NCBI GenBank assembly: GCA_021324775.1
Contig: JAJPIM010000026.1
Span: forward strand, 1-64,000
Direction of reading: 5' to 3'
Length of the DNA: 64,000 nucleotides
DNA from: Gemmatimonadota bacterium
GTDB lineage: Bacteria; Gemmatimonadota; Gemmatimonadetes; Gemmatimonadales; Gemmatimonadaceae
The position numbers and the translations under genes are program-made. This document shows positions 8,449-17,215 of the stretch, piece by piece. The notes beneath the pieces are model-generated. The model saw nothing but the letters and a program-made list of their open reading frames with translations. It was not told where the DNA came from and made no database searches. How positions within the stretch are numbered: the first letter of the stretch is position 1; every line of letters begins with the position of its first letter.

Positions 8449-9614
8449 CGGAGCACCGCCTTGGCGATCGTCTGCAGTTGCATGTTGGACGTGCCTTCGT
8501 AGATCGTGCCGATCTTGGCGTCGCGATAGAACTTCTCGACCGGATAGTCGGTCGTGTAACCGTAGCCGCCGAACAACTCCACGCATCGTGACGTGACGCG
8601 CTCGCAGACCTGGGACGCGAAGAGCTTGGCCATCGCGCCTTCGCGTGCGATGTCATAACCGGCATCCTTGAGCCGGGCCGCGTTGTACACCATCAGGCGC
8701 GCCGCCTCCAGCTCCGTCGCCGCTTGCGCGATCTGGAACTGGATCCCCTGGAAATCGGACAGCGGCTTGCCGAACTGCTTCCGCTCCTTGATGTACTCGG
8801 TCGCGGCCGACAGCGCGCCGCCGGCGATGCCGATCATCTGCGCGCCGATCCCGATCCGACCCTCATTGAGGGTTTCGATCGCGATCTTGTAGCCCTGGCC
8901 GACCGGACCCAGCACGTTCCCGGCGGGGACCTCGCACCCATCGAGCATCAACTCGACGGTGCTCGAGGCGCGGATGCCGAGCTTGTCCTCCTTCTTTCCG
9001 ACGCGGAAGCCGGGAAAATCGCGCTCGACGATGAACGCCGTGATGCCTTTGTAACCCGCGGCGCGATCGGCATTGGCGAAGACGACGAAGACCCCGGCTT
9101 CCGCGCCGTTGGTGATCCACATCTTCCGTCCGTTGAGGACGAAGTGGCTGCCCGACCGCGTCGCCGAGGTCTGAAGCCCGAAGGCATCGGATCCGGAGCC
9201 CGGCTCCGAGAGCGCGTATGCGCCGACCGTGCCGCCGGTGAGGCGGGGGAGGTACCGCGACTTGATCTCGTCGCTGCCGTAGCGCGTGATCGGGTAGTTC
9301 ACGAGCGTGTTCTGGACGTCGACCATGATCGCCGCCGCCGCATCCACGCGGCTGATCGCCTCGACCGCCAGCGTCACCATCATGAGCGACCCGCCCGCAC
9401 CGCCGAAGTCCTCCGGCACCTCGATTCCCATGAGGCCCAGCGCGAACAACTGCGGGATGAGCGCCGGATCCAGCCGCCCGGCGCGCTCCATCGCCTGGAC
9501 GCGCGGCCGCACCTCGAGCTCCGCAAACTCCGTAACCGCGGAGCGGAACATGACCTCCTCGTCCGTGAGCGATGTCAACGCGGCGGGGCGATCCGGGGCG
9601 GTTTCCGTGGCCAT
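8445..9614 (-). CDS. Acyl-CoA dehydrogenase
   Basis: 389 residues from the ATG at 9614; in-frame sequence upstream is low in family similarity. Seen: N-terminal helical domain, FAD-binding middle region (AYALSEPGSGSDAFGLQTSA, MWITNGAEAGVFVVFA), and the C-terminal helical domain with the arginine-rich and AAxMxK-like region (EGAMAKLFASQVCERVT). The catalytic glutamate of short-chain type enzymes lies in IYEGTSNMQ (about residue 373). Known: oxidises acyl-CoA to enoyl-CoA, passing electrons to electron-transfer flavoprotein. Chain-length preference cannot be read from sequence. Confidence 0.95.
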   Translation of the reverse strand: MATETAPDRPAALTSLTDEEVMFRSAVTEFAELEVRPRVQAMERAGRLDPALIPQLFALGLMGIEVPEDFGGAGGSLMMVTLAVEAISRVDAAAAIMVDVQNTLVNYPITRYGSDEIKSRYLPRLTGGTVGAYALSEPGSGSDAFGLQTSATRSGSHFVLNGRKMWITNGAEAGVFVVFANADRAAGYKGITAFIVERDFPGFRVGKKEDKLGIRASSTVELMLDGCEVPAGNVLGPVGQGYKIAIETLNEGRIGIGAQMIGIAGGALSAATEYIKERKQFGKPLSDFQGIQFQIAQAATELEAARLMVYNAARLKDAGYDIAREGAMAKLFASQVCERVTSRCVELFGGYGYTTDYPVEKFYRDAKIGTIYEGTSNMQLQTIAKAVLR

Positions 9615-9786
9615 GGACTGGAAGTTAATCGAGAGGGGAAAGAGGGGACCACGAGCGAGCCCAGTGGGAGGGTTGCCGGCGAGAGGGGAGCGGCCTGACG
9701 TGTCGAGGGCCGGCTGCGGTCTGCCGCACCCGGCCCTCATCGACTCGCTCAGCTCCAGCGTCCAGCTACCTGTGCCGCATATGGCC

Positions 9787-10311
9787 TTATCTGGTCCAGT
9801 CCACGGATTGGACACTCGCGTCGATGCGATCTTCGAGGGCGATGAGCGCCGCGGGCGGGAACGGGGAGCCAACCTCATGAGTCACGGTCTTGACCTTGTC
9901 GCCGGTCCGCAGGGACGTGATGGCGGTGGACGTTTCGGTCAGGCCGGCGGGGTACGTGTCGCTCAGCGCCGAATAGCTGGTTCGTTGGAACTCGGTGAGC
10001 AGGTCCGAGAGAATGTCCTTGGTCACGGTGGCATGCCACCGGCCGGCTTTGCTGACGTTGGCTTTGCCCTCGTACACGACCTGGCCGTCCTCGTAGAACG
10101 ACAGCTTGTACTCGGCGCACTGTCCGTGGCACCCGGTTCGTTCGAGAGTGATGACGGGCGGGGCAGCGGGGGCCGGGGTGGGAGCAGGCTGCGGCCGGCT
10201 GCGGTGAGCGGCCTGGCCCGAGGCGCTCTGCGGCGCCGAAGCGGCGATCAGGACGCAGGCCGCGGCCAACCTGCCGCCTGTGGCTACCCTACGGAATGCG
10301 CGTGAGGCCAT
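9787..10311 (-). CDS. Exported DUF6438 domain protein
   Basis: 174 residues. Seen: an N-terminal signal peptide (LAAACVLIAASAPQSASGQA) and a DUF6438-type domain beginning ITLERTGCHGQCAEYKLSFYEDG, with the two cysteines of the CxxxC-like GCHGQC motif. The domain runs to the C-terminus. Known: this family is exported and uncharacterised. It is separated from the downstream dehydrogenase gene by 172 bases and from the upstream chelatase gene by 104 bases; a TCCCC/GGGGA hairpin (10328-10343) precedes its start. Confidence 0.8.
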   Translation of the reverse strand: MASRAFRRVATGGRLAAACVLIAASAPQSASGQAAHRSRPQPAPTPAPAAPPVITLERTGCHGQCAEYKLSFYEDGQVVYEGKANVSKAGRWHATVTKDILSDLLTEFQRTSYSALSDTYPAGLTETSTAITSLRTGDKVKTVTHEVGSPFPPAALIALEDRIDASVQSVDWTR

Positions 10312-10415
10312 GCAGAGCTCTCGCTAGTCCCCGATTTTGGGGATTCAAACGCAGCCTTCACCTGCCAGGTAGACGAGGGGCCGGGGCGGAAATAACGAGC
10401 GAAGGGAGCTGGTGG

Positions 10416-10886
10416 CTACTGTGCCGAGACCAGGGCCTTTGCGGGGCAGGCGTCGCCGCAGGCGCCGTTCGAGTGCGCAGGGTCCCAACAGCAACCGGCG
10501 GAGTCGTCGGGCAGTCCACGAGCGCGAGCGATGCCGGCACGCTCGAGTATCAGGTCGGCGAGGTGCTCGTGGACGCCGAAGGCCGGGACGACCCGGTGGG
10601 TGACGCCCGGGAACCGCGCGGCAGCTCGCCCGACCATCTTCGGGATGTCACTCGTGGAATGGCGTCCCGGGGACAGCATGTATGGGAAGGCGATCACTTC
10701 GTCGGCGCCCGCTTCCACGCAGGCCGCGAATCCCTGGTCGATTGTCGGCTCGCAAATCTCCATGTGCGCGAACCGCACGGCGGCCGTCTCGCCCACCAGA
10801 TGCTGCACGAGATTGGCCATGCACGCCATCATGTAATTGGCTTCGTCCCGGCGCGATCCGTGGTCGATGAGCAGGATGGATTTCAT
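10416..10886 (-). CDS. CbiX-type sirohydrochlorin/cobalt chelatase family protein
   Basis: 156 residues from the ATG at 10886. Seen: family opening ILLIDHGSRRDEAN, the metal-binding His (DHGSR) and a second region FPYMLSPGRHSTSDIP. The last 30 residues are rich in cysteine (CCW, then GACGDAC), an extension beyond the usual single-domain CbiX. Known: small CbiX/SirB proteins insert cobalt or iron into sirohydrochlorin, a step toward cobalamin or siroheme. Inferred: its position directly after two methionine-synthesis genes, one cobalamin-dependent, suggests cobalt delivery. Whether the tail binds an iron-sulfur cluster or zinc is unknown. Confidence 0.85.
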   Translation of the reverse strand: MKSILLIDHGSRRDEANYMMACMANLVQHLVGETAAVRFAHMEICEPTIDQGFAACVEAGADEVIAFPYMLSPGRHSTSDIPKMVGRAAARFPGVTHRVVPAFGVHEHLADLILERAGIARARGLPDDSAGCCWDPAHSNGACGDACPAKALVSAQ

Positions 10887-10913
10887 TGGCAGGCCTGAGA
10901 TGACAGAAAGGAG

Positions 10914-11036
10914 CAGTACAGAAAAGGAGAAAGGAGAAGTAGGCGACGAATTTGATAGTGGATGAATTGGCTCAGCGCCAGGACGCCTCGCTGTTCGGTC
11001 TCCTTTCTCCTCTCTGGTCTTCTCCTTTCTGCTTGT
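10914..11036. repeat. 12-bp inverted purine/pyrimidine repeat in spacer
   Basis: AGAAAGGAGAAG at 10928-10939 is the exact reverse complement of CTTCTCCTTTCT at 11019-11030. The repeat lies in the 155-base gap between the methionine-synthesis fusion gene and the chelatase gene, inside a likely common transcript. It would pair into a stem bracketing about 79 bases. Similar A/G-rich tracts occur at 7995-8036 and near 9620-9645. Confidence 0.6.
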
Positions 11037-11041
11037 GCCCT

Positions 11042-13138
11042 TTACACGCCACCCGCCCCCTCGAAGACCTTGAGCGCGAGATCCACCTTGCCGAACGGGG
11101 CGGAGACCTGGGCGCCCTGGACCTGAGCGCGCACCTGCCCGAGCATCTCGCAGGCGATCGCGATACCCTCCGCGACGGCGTGCTCCTTGGACTTCTCGCT
11201 CGCGCGGCGCATGCGCTGGATGACGGCCTCGGGGACCGTGACGCCCGGGACCTCGTTGGCGAGGAACTCCGCGTTGCGGACCGAGACGAGCGGCCAGATC
11301 CCCGCGATCACGGGGATGTCCAGGTGGCGCACCGTGCCGAGGAATCGCGTGAGTTGCGCGACATCGAATACGGGCTGTGTGATGGCGTATTCGGCGCCCG
11401 CTTCGACCTTCCATTCGAAGCGCCGCAACTCGTGCTCGGGATCGACGGCGGCGGGATTGACGCCGACGCCCAGCACGAATCGTGTGGGTTCGCCGATGTC
11501 GTTGCCGCCCGGATCGAGGCCGTGGTTCAGGCGCGAGGCGAGGTTCGTGAGACCGATCGCATCGATGTCGAAGACCGCCGTAGCGTCGGGGTAGGGGCCC
11601 ATCTTGGGAGGGTCGCCCGTGATCAGCAGGAGGTTGCGGAGACCCATGGCCGACGCGCCCAGCAGGTCGCTGAGCATGCCGAGGAGATTGCGATCGCGGC
11701 AGCAGTAGTGGGTGACCGCCTCGATGCCAACCTGTTGCTGGATCAGGATGCTGATCAGCACCGCGCTCATCCGGCTCTGTGCGCGCGGGCCGTCCGGCAC
11801 GTTCACGGCGTCCACGCCTGCGCGGCGGAGCGCTCCCACCTCGGACAGCGTGCGAGTCGCATCCACACCGCGTGGCGGGACGATCTCGACGGACGTCACG
11901 AATTGGCGGGCCGCGAGTTTGGCCGCCCACCGCGAGCGTTCGGCAAAGGGCGCCGCGGGCACGCCGGCACCGCCGAGCGCGCCGCCGGGTTGCGGGTGGG
12001 CATCGGTGGGTGGAGCCGCGGCGCCGGGAACCGGCTGGACCCGGGACAGGCGGCCGCCGCCGGCCGACGACCGCACCGTGGCGTGGGCTGGTGTTGCGCC
12101 GCGTGTGCCGCCGGGGCTCGTTCCTTCGCGAGGCTGCCGCGGCGCGAGCGAGCGCACCGAGTCCGCGAGGGCGCGGATGTGGGCGGGCGTCGTGCCGCAG
12201 CACCCGCCGACGGCCTTGGCGCCGGCCAGGATCAGATGGTGCCCGTAGGTCGCCATGTACTCGGGGCTGGCCATGTACATGCTGCGGCCGCCGACCTCGC
12301 GCGGCATCCCGGCGTTGGGCTGGGCGGCGAGCTTGCGGCGGGTGACGGGTGTCATGCGCTCGATCGCTTCGAGGATCGTCTGCGGGCCGACCGAGCAGTT
12401 GAGCCCAATGACATCGGCGCCGAACCGGTCGAGACTGCGCGCGATCTCATCGGGCGGGACGCCATAGGGGGTCAGCCCATCGACCCCGATCGTCATCTGC
12501 GCGACGACCGGCATGCCGGGGTCCACGTCGCGTGCCGCGAGGATGGCCTGCTCCATCTCATCGAGATCCGCGAACGTCTCGATGACGAAACAGTCCGCGC
12601 CACCCTCGGCGAGCCCCTGCATCTGCTCCCGAAACAGCGCGCGCGCTTCGTCGCGGCTCGTGGGGCCGTAGGGTTCGATGCGGACGCCGAGTGGACCGAC
12701 GGCTCCCGCGACGAGGCGGTCCTCACCGGCGGCCTCGCGCGCCAACTGGGCGGCCCGCCGATTGAGCTCGGCGACCTGTGACTCCAGGCCATACTGCGCC
12801 AGCTTCGCGCGATTGGCGCCGAAGCTGTTCGTCTCCAGCACCTCCGCGCCCGCCTGCACGTATTCGTCATGGACACCCCGGACGAGCGCGGGCGAGCGGA
12901 TGTTCAGCTCATCATAGCACTGATTGATGAAGACGCCCTTGGCGTAGAGCATCGTGCCCATCGCCCCGTCGAACACGATGATGGCGGCCGGGTCGACGAG
13001 CCGCGCCAGCAACTCCGCGCGCGGACGTTCGCGGCCGGTGGCCGCGGCCGCGGTGCTCGTGGCCGCGCGAGCGCGGTCACCGGCTACCGGGTTGCCGGCC
13101 GCGCGGCCGCCAGCGGGGCTGCTCACGCTCTTCGTCAC
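11042..13138 (-). CDS. Bifunctional homocysteine S-methyltransferase / methylenetetrahydrofolate reductase
   Basis: 698 residues. Start is GTG at 13138, sharing GTGA with the stop of the metH gene. Seen: N-terminal Hcy methyltransferase domain (residues 50-320) with zinc ligands in GLNCSVGP (about residue 244) and GGCCGTTPAH (about residue 310), a low-complexity linker, and a C-terminal MTHFR domain from about residue 390 (FVTSVEIVPPRGVDATRTL, then LLLITGDPPKMGPYPDATAV). Known: this fusion occurs in Bacillota and other phyla; it may provide 5-methyltetrahydrofolate and methylate homocysteine. Inferred: together with MetH directly upstream it supplies methyl groups. The reductase half lacks none of the motifs I can check. 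Confidence 0.93.
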   Translation of the reverse strand: MTKSVSSPAGGRAAGNPVAGDRARAATSTAAAATGRERPRAELLARLVDPAAIIVFDGAMGTMLYAKGVFINQCYDELNIRSPALVRGVHDEYVQAGAEVLETNSFGANRAKLAQYGLESQVAELNRRAAQLAREAAGEDRLVAGAVGPLGVRIEPYGPTSRDEARALFREQMQGLAEGGADCFVIETFADLDEMEQAILAARDVDPGMPVVAQMTIGVDGLTPYGVPPDEIARSLDRFGADVIGLNCSVGPQTILEAIERMTPVTRRKLAAQPNAGMPREVGGRSMYMASPEYMATYGHHLILAGAKAVGGCCGTTPAHIRALADSVRSLAPRQPREGTSPGGTRGATPAHATVRSSAGGGRLSRVQPVPGAAAPPTDAHPQPGGALGGAGVPAAPFAERSRWAAKLAARQFVTSVEIVPPRGVDATRTLSEVGALRRAGVDAVNVPDGPRAQSRMSAVLISILIQQQVGIEAVTHYCCRDRNLLGMLSDLLGASAMGLRNLLLITGDPPKMGPYPDATAVFDIDAIGLTNLASRLNHGLDPGGNDIGEPTRFVLGVGVNPAAVDPEHELRRFEWKVEAGAEYAITQPVFDVAQLTRFLGTVRHLDIPVIAGIWPLVSVRNAEFLANEVPGVTVPEAVIQRMRRASEKSKEHAVAEGIAIACEMLGQVRAQVQGAQVSAPFGKVDLALKVFEGAGGV

Positions 13139-16100
13139 GCGGCAGCGCCCGTGGTATCGCCGGCGCGGCCCACGGCCGTGGCCGCGGGCGGGCTGTTGTC
13201 GGCGGCACCCTCGCCGCGGACGGCGTAGTACTTGGCTTCCGGGTGGTGCACGATGATCGCGGCCGTGGATTGCTCGGGCAGGAGCTGGAACGCGGACGTG
13301 AGCTGCATGCCGATCGCATCGGCCGGGAGGAGCCGGAAGACCGTCGTGTGATCGTCGAGATCGGGACACGCGCCGTAGCCCCATGAGTAGCGCTTGCCCT
13401 GGCCCGCGGGGAGTCCCAACTCGCTGCGGATGCGCCGGTGCATCCATTCGGCGAGCGCCTCTGCCGTCTCGACACCCAGGCCGTGCGTGTAGAACGCCTC
13501 GGTGTATTCGCCCGCCTGTTGCAGCGTATCGAACCGATGCGTGGCGGCATCGCCGACCGTCACGATCTGGAGCGCCACGACATCGACCTCGCCCGAATCC
13601 ACAGGCCGGAAATAGTCCGCGATGCAGAGTCGGTCGCGGCCCACCTGGCGCGGGAACGTGAAGCGTGCCGTCTCGCGCAGCGCGCCACCGTCGCTCTCGT
13701 ACGCGGCAGGATCGTAGACGACGAGATCATTGCCGCGCGACTGCACGGGGAAATAGCCGTAGACCGCCTGGGGCACGAGCCACTTCTCGTGGCTGGCCTG
13801 CGCGGTGAGCCGCTCGAGCGCGGGCTGGAACTCCTCGCGCACCGCGCGCTCGAACGCGGGCCCAGAGCCGCGGCCGCCCCATTGCAGCCGGAACAACTCC
13901 TCGAGGTCCAGGAGCGGAAAGACCTCCGCCAGCGGGATCTGGCGCAGCACGCGCGTGCCGAAGAACGGCGCGGTGGGGATGGGCCCGTCGGCACGGACGG
14001 CACTCCGTTCCGTACTGGCCGATCCGGCGGCGATGTCCTTGCCGACGGTGGTATGGAGGAACACATCCTTGCGCGCCTCATCGAGCGTGCGGGCGACGGC
14101 CTCGCGGCGGCGGTCCGTGTCCATCAGCTCGTCCATCATCGAGAGGCCCTCAAAGGCGTCCTTGCAATAGTAGACGCCCGCGGAGTAGGGCCGCTCGCCG
14201 TCGACGAAGAGCGTGCGCCGCCCGAACCGTCGGTTGATCGCCGCGCCGCCGATCAGCACCGGGTACGTGAGCCCGCGCCGGTCGAGCTCCTGGACACAGA
14301 GGGGCATCTGCTTCGACGTCGAGACGAGGAGTGCGGAGAGGCCGATGGCGTCGGCCTGGACCTCGTCGGCCTTGGCGATGATGGTGTTGACCGGAACCTG
14401 TTTGCCGAGGTCGTACACCGTGTAGCCGTTGTTGCTGAGAATCGTGTTGACCAGCGACTTGCCGATGTCGTGGACGTCGCCGTACACAGTCGCCAGCACC
14501 ACCTTGCCTTTGGTGTAGCCCTCCGTCTTCTCCAGGAACTGCTCGAGGTGCTTGACGGCCCGCTTCATGACCTCGGCGCTCTGCAGCACGAACGGCAGGA
14601 TCAACTCACCGGCGCCGAACTTGTCGCCGACCTCCTTCATCGCCGGGAGCAGCACATCATTGAGGACGCGGACGGGTTGCTCGCGCACCCCGGCAGCGTC
14701 GAGCTGGTCCTCGATCCCTTCCTTCTTCCGGTGGACGATCATCCAATGGATGCGCTGGTCGGCCGTCATCCCGGCCGTGGGGTCCGCGGCGGGGCCGGCG
14801 GCGGCGCGTGATCCCCCGGTGCCGGTTCCCGAGAAGTGCTCGATGAACTGCTGCAGCGCGTCCGGCCGGCGATTGAACACGAGGTCATCGGCGAGGGCCC
14901 GTTCGGCGGCATCCACTTCGGCGTAGGGGCGGATGTGCGCGGGGTTGACGATCGCCGCATCCAGCCCGGCGGCGACGCAGTGGTGCAGGAAGACCGAGTT
15001 GAGGACCGCGCGGGCCTCGGGCGACAGGCCGAAGCTGACGTTGGAGACGCCGAGGCTGGTGAGCACACCCGGCAACTCACGCTTGATGAGGCGGATGCCT
15101 TCGATCGTCTCCGTTGCGGAATCGATCCATTCCGCTTCGCCGGTGGCGAGCGTGAACGTCAGGGCATCGAAGAGGAGATCGGCGGGCGCCAGTCCGAACT
15201 CCGTGGTCGCGATGTCGTGGATGCGCCGGGCGATCTCGAGTTTGCGCTGGCGCGTCTTGGCCATGCCCTGCTCATCGATCGTCAGGGCGACGACCGCCGC
15301 GCCGTGCTTGCGGACGAGCGGGAGCACGGCGTCGATGCGCTGGCGGCCGTTCTCCATGTTGATGGAGTTCACGATGCCGCGGCCCGGCAGGTGCGCGAGC
15401 GCCGCCGCGAGCACGGCCGGCTCCGTGGAGTCGATCATGATCGGCGCTTCGACACTCATGGAGAGCAGCTTCACCACTCGCGACATCTGCTCGGCCTCGT
15501 CGGCCCGCTCCGTGAGCGCCACGCACACGTCCAGCACGTGGGCGCCGGACTCCGCCTGCTCGCGCGCGACCCGGACGATGCCATCGTAGTCGTCAGCCAG
15601 GAGCATCCGCTTGACCGCGCGGGAGCCTTGCGAGTTGACGCGCTCGCCGACGAGGAGCGGGGGCGGATCCTGGTGCAGCGTGATGGCGCGCATCGCGCTG
15701 GAGACGCGCGGGACCGTCGTGGGCCGCCGGACGACACCGTTCGTGGACAGCGGGCGGACCGCTTCGACGACGGCGCGCAGATGCTCGGGCGTCGTGCCGC
15801 AACACCCGCCGACGATGCGAACGCCGAAATCCCGGACGAACGCCGACAGGGCGCTCGCGAGCGGCGCGGGCTCGAGGGGGTAGACCGCGTCCCCGGTGCC
15901 GGTGTTGAGTGGCAGGCCGGCGTTGGGTATCACGGAGATCGGCCGGGTGGCGTGCTCGGAGAGGTAGCGGACGGGCTCCCGCATGTGTTCGGGCCCAGTC
16001 GAGCAATTCAGTCCGATGACATCGACGTGGAGGGCTTCGAGCGTCGTCAGCGCGCTCGCGACATCGGTGCCGAGGAGCATGCGGCCGCTGGTGTCGAGCG

Positions 16101-16758
16101 TGATCTGCGTCTGGATGGGGACGCGGCGGCCCAGCTCCGTGAACAGCCGTTCGAAGGCGGTGACGGCAGCTTTGACCTCGAGGATGTCCTGCGCGGTCTC
16201 GACGAGAAGGACATCGACGCCGCCTTCGACGAGGGCCTTGGCCTGGGCGTAGTAATTCTCCGAGAGCTCATCGAAAGTGATCGCGCCCAGCACCGGATCG
16301 TCGCTCGACGGCAGCATACCCGTTGGCCCGATCGACCCGGCGACGAACCGGGGGTGATCGGGAGTGGCGTACCCATCGCAGGCCGCGCGCGCCAGGCGTG
16401 CCGCCGCGACATTCAGCTCGTGGGTGTGTTCACCGATACCCCACTCTTTGAGCCGGCGCGGCGTCGCCTGGAAGGTGCACGTCTCGACGACGTCGCATCC
16501 CACGGCGAGAAACGACTCGTGGATGCCGCGGATGACATCCGGACGCTTGAGCACGAGGAAGTCGTTGCAACCTTCGAGCGAGGGTCCGCCGAAATCCGCC
16601 GCGCTCAGCTTGTGGCGCTGGATGTTGGTTCCCATGGCGCCATCGTAGATGAGCACACCGCGAGCGAGCGCGCCGAGATAGGAAGACGGATCCGGCGCGG
16701 CCGGCCGCGAGACTGGGCCAGGCGACCCGAGCGGTGAGGCGGATTGCGTGTCGGTCAT
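13135..16758 (-). CDS. metH: Cobalamin-dependent methionine synthase
   Basis: 1207 residues from the ATG at 16758, close to the 1227 of E. coli MetH. Seen in order: homocysteine-binding domain with zinc ligands in GLNCSTGP (about 249) and GGCCGTTPEH (about 317); pterin-binding domain (ERVNSQGSRAVKRML region); cobalamin cap; cobalamin-binding domain with DVHDIGKS (His about 763); AdoMet-binding reactivation domain ending with GYGACPDLDD (about 1126). Known: transfers methyl from 5-methyltetrahydrofolate via cobalamin to homocysteine. A 24-codon upstream ORF overlaps its start by ATGA and a terminator-like hairpin lies 26 bases upstream, which suggests attenuation. Confidence 0.97.
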   Translation of the reverse strand: MTDTQSASPLGSPGPVSRPAAPDPSSYLGALARGVLIYDGAMGTNIQRHKLSAADFGGPSLEGCNDFLVLKRPDVIRGIHESFLAVGCDVVETCTFQATPRRLKEWGIGEHTHELNVAAARLARAACDGYATPDHPRFVAGSIGPTGMLPSSDDPVLGAITFDELSENYYAQAKALVEGGVDVLLVETAQDILEVKAAVTAFERLFTELGRRVPIQTQITLDTSGRMLLGTDVASALTTLEALHVDVIGLNCSTGPEHMREPVRYLSEHATRPISVIPNAGLPLNTGTGDAVYPLEPAPLASALSAFVRDFGVRIVGGCCGTTPEHLRAVVEAVRPLSTNGVVRRPTTVPRVSSAMRAITLHQDPPPLLVGERVNSQGSRAVKRMLLADDYDGIVRVAREQAESGAHVLDVCVALTERADEAEQMSRVVKLLSMSVEAPIMIDSTEPAVLAAALAHLPGRGIVNSINMENGRQRIDAVLPLVRKHGAAVVALTIDEQGMAKTRQRKLEIARRIHDIATTEFGLAPADLLFDALTFTLATGEAEWIDSATETIEGIRLIKRELPGVLTSLGVSNVSFGLSPEARAVLNSVFLHHCVAAGLDAAIVNPAHIRPYAEVDAAERALADDLVFNRRPDALQQFIEHFSGTGTGGSRAAAGPAADPTAGMTADQRIHWMIVHRKKEGIEDQLDAAGVREQPVRVLNDVLLPAMKEVGDKFGAGELILPFVLQSAEVMKRAVKHLEQFLEKTEGYTKGKVVLATVYGDVHDIGKSLVNTILSNNGYTVYDLGKQVPVNTIIAKADEVQADAIGLSALLVSTSKQMPLCVQELDRRGLTYPVLIGGAAINRRFGRRTLFVDGERPYSAGVYYCKDAFEGLSMMDELMDTDRRREAVARTLDEARKDVFLHTTVGKDIAAGSASTERSAVRADGPIPTAPFFGTRVLRQIPLAEVFPLLDLEELFRLQWGGRGSGPAFERAVREEFQPALERLTAQASHEKWLVPQAVYGYFPVQSRGNDLVVYDPAAYESDGGALRETARFTFPRQVGRDRLCIADYFRPVDSGEVDVVALQIVTVGDAATHRFDTLQQAGEYTEAFYTHGLGVETAEALAEWMHRRIRSELGLPAGQGKRYSWGYGACPDLDDHTTVFRLLPADAIGMQLTSAFQLLPEQSTAAIIVHHPEAKYYAVRGEGAADNSPPAATAVGRAGDTTGAAA

Positions 16759-16829
16759 ACCTGCGGAGGTCTCCCGCGAGAACAAAAATGCCCGGACGCT
16801 GTACGCCGCCGGGCTTGGCGGTTTAGCAT
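16755..16829 (-). CDS. 24-residue upstream ORF before metH
   Basis: ATG at 16829 opens a frame whose TGA overlaps the metH ATG (ATGA, 16755-16758). The peptide begins MLNRQARRRTASGHF and is arginine-rich. It spans the terminator-like hairpin at 16784-16814, so ribosomes translating it would cover the stem. Inferred to be a coupling or attenuation leader; no homolog recognised, and chance origin cannot be excluded. Confidence 0.35.
   Translation of the reverse strand: MLNRQARRRTASGHFCSRGRPPQV
16784..16814 (-). terminator. Intrinsic-terminator-like hairpin in the metH leader
   Basis: On the minus strand GCCCGG (16809-16814) pairs with CCGGGC (16790-16795) across a 13-base loop, followed by ATTTTTG. 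The stem is six G/C pairs with a run of five T, located 26 bases before metH. An upstream gene in the same orientation is absent, so this is more likely a regulatory attenuator than a gene-end terminator. Confidence 0.45.
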
Positions 16830-16837
16830 TTGTTTAA

Positions 16838-17067
16838 CGTGGCCGCAAGTTGCCGTAAATCGCCACGAACTCAGTTGTTCTGTCCGTAACGTAACGGTGG
16901 CGGCGGGTAACGCAACCCCGCGCGGGCGCCTCGGTCGCGCTGGCGGCCAAATCGTTGTCGATCTGTCTCCGGATGCGCGTCTCGTCACTGGGAATGACGC
17001 CCATCCCACGCGGAGCGGCACAGCGCTGGTACCCGCCGGTACCGCGCGGGCACGGCTCTGGTATACT
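16838..17067. promoter_or_regulatory. Divergent control region between metH and the O-antigen ligase
   Basis: On the plus strand TG-N-TATACT (17059-17067) matches an extended -10 element pointing to the ligase gene; no good -35 is seen. Toward metH, an inverted repeat CGTGGC/GCCACG (16838-16843 and 16862-16867) and repeated GTAACG hexamers (16886-16896 and 16907-16912) are present. I see no cobalamin or SAM riboswitch core. The remaining 17068-17215 leader shows no feature. Confidence 0.35.
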
Positions 17068-17215
17068 GATTGACGCGGCCCGCGGAGCGTAGCAAATCGG
17101 CGCCCGGCGCGTCTGATGCAGGGTGGGTAGCGTGGCGACAGTCGATCATGGACTCCGGCGGGCGCAGCGAGGGTGAGGGCCCCCGGGGATGACCTCCTCG
17201 CGGTAGGTTCCTGGA

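Noticed and set aside
10328-10343. Hairpin TCCCC/GGGGA before the DUF6438 gene as a terminator
   Set aside because: Five-pair stem without a T-run; too weak to call.
10887-12203. Extending the chelatase gene upstream in frame
   Set aside because: The upstream frame is antisense-like Arg/Pro-rich sequence inside the MTHFR fusion gene; the chelatase starts at ATG 10886.
14836-16737. Long plus-strand open frame opposite metH
   Set aside because: It is antisense to a clear, full-length MetH and its product has no family features; it is an effect of GC-rich codon use.
16759-17215. Cobalamin, SAM or SAH riboswitch upstream of metH
   Set aside because: I found no B12 box or SAM/SAH core; the only structure is a short hairpin with T-run.
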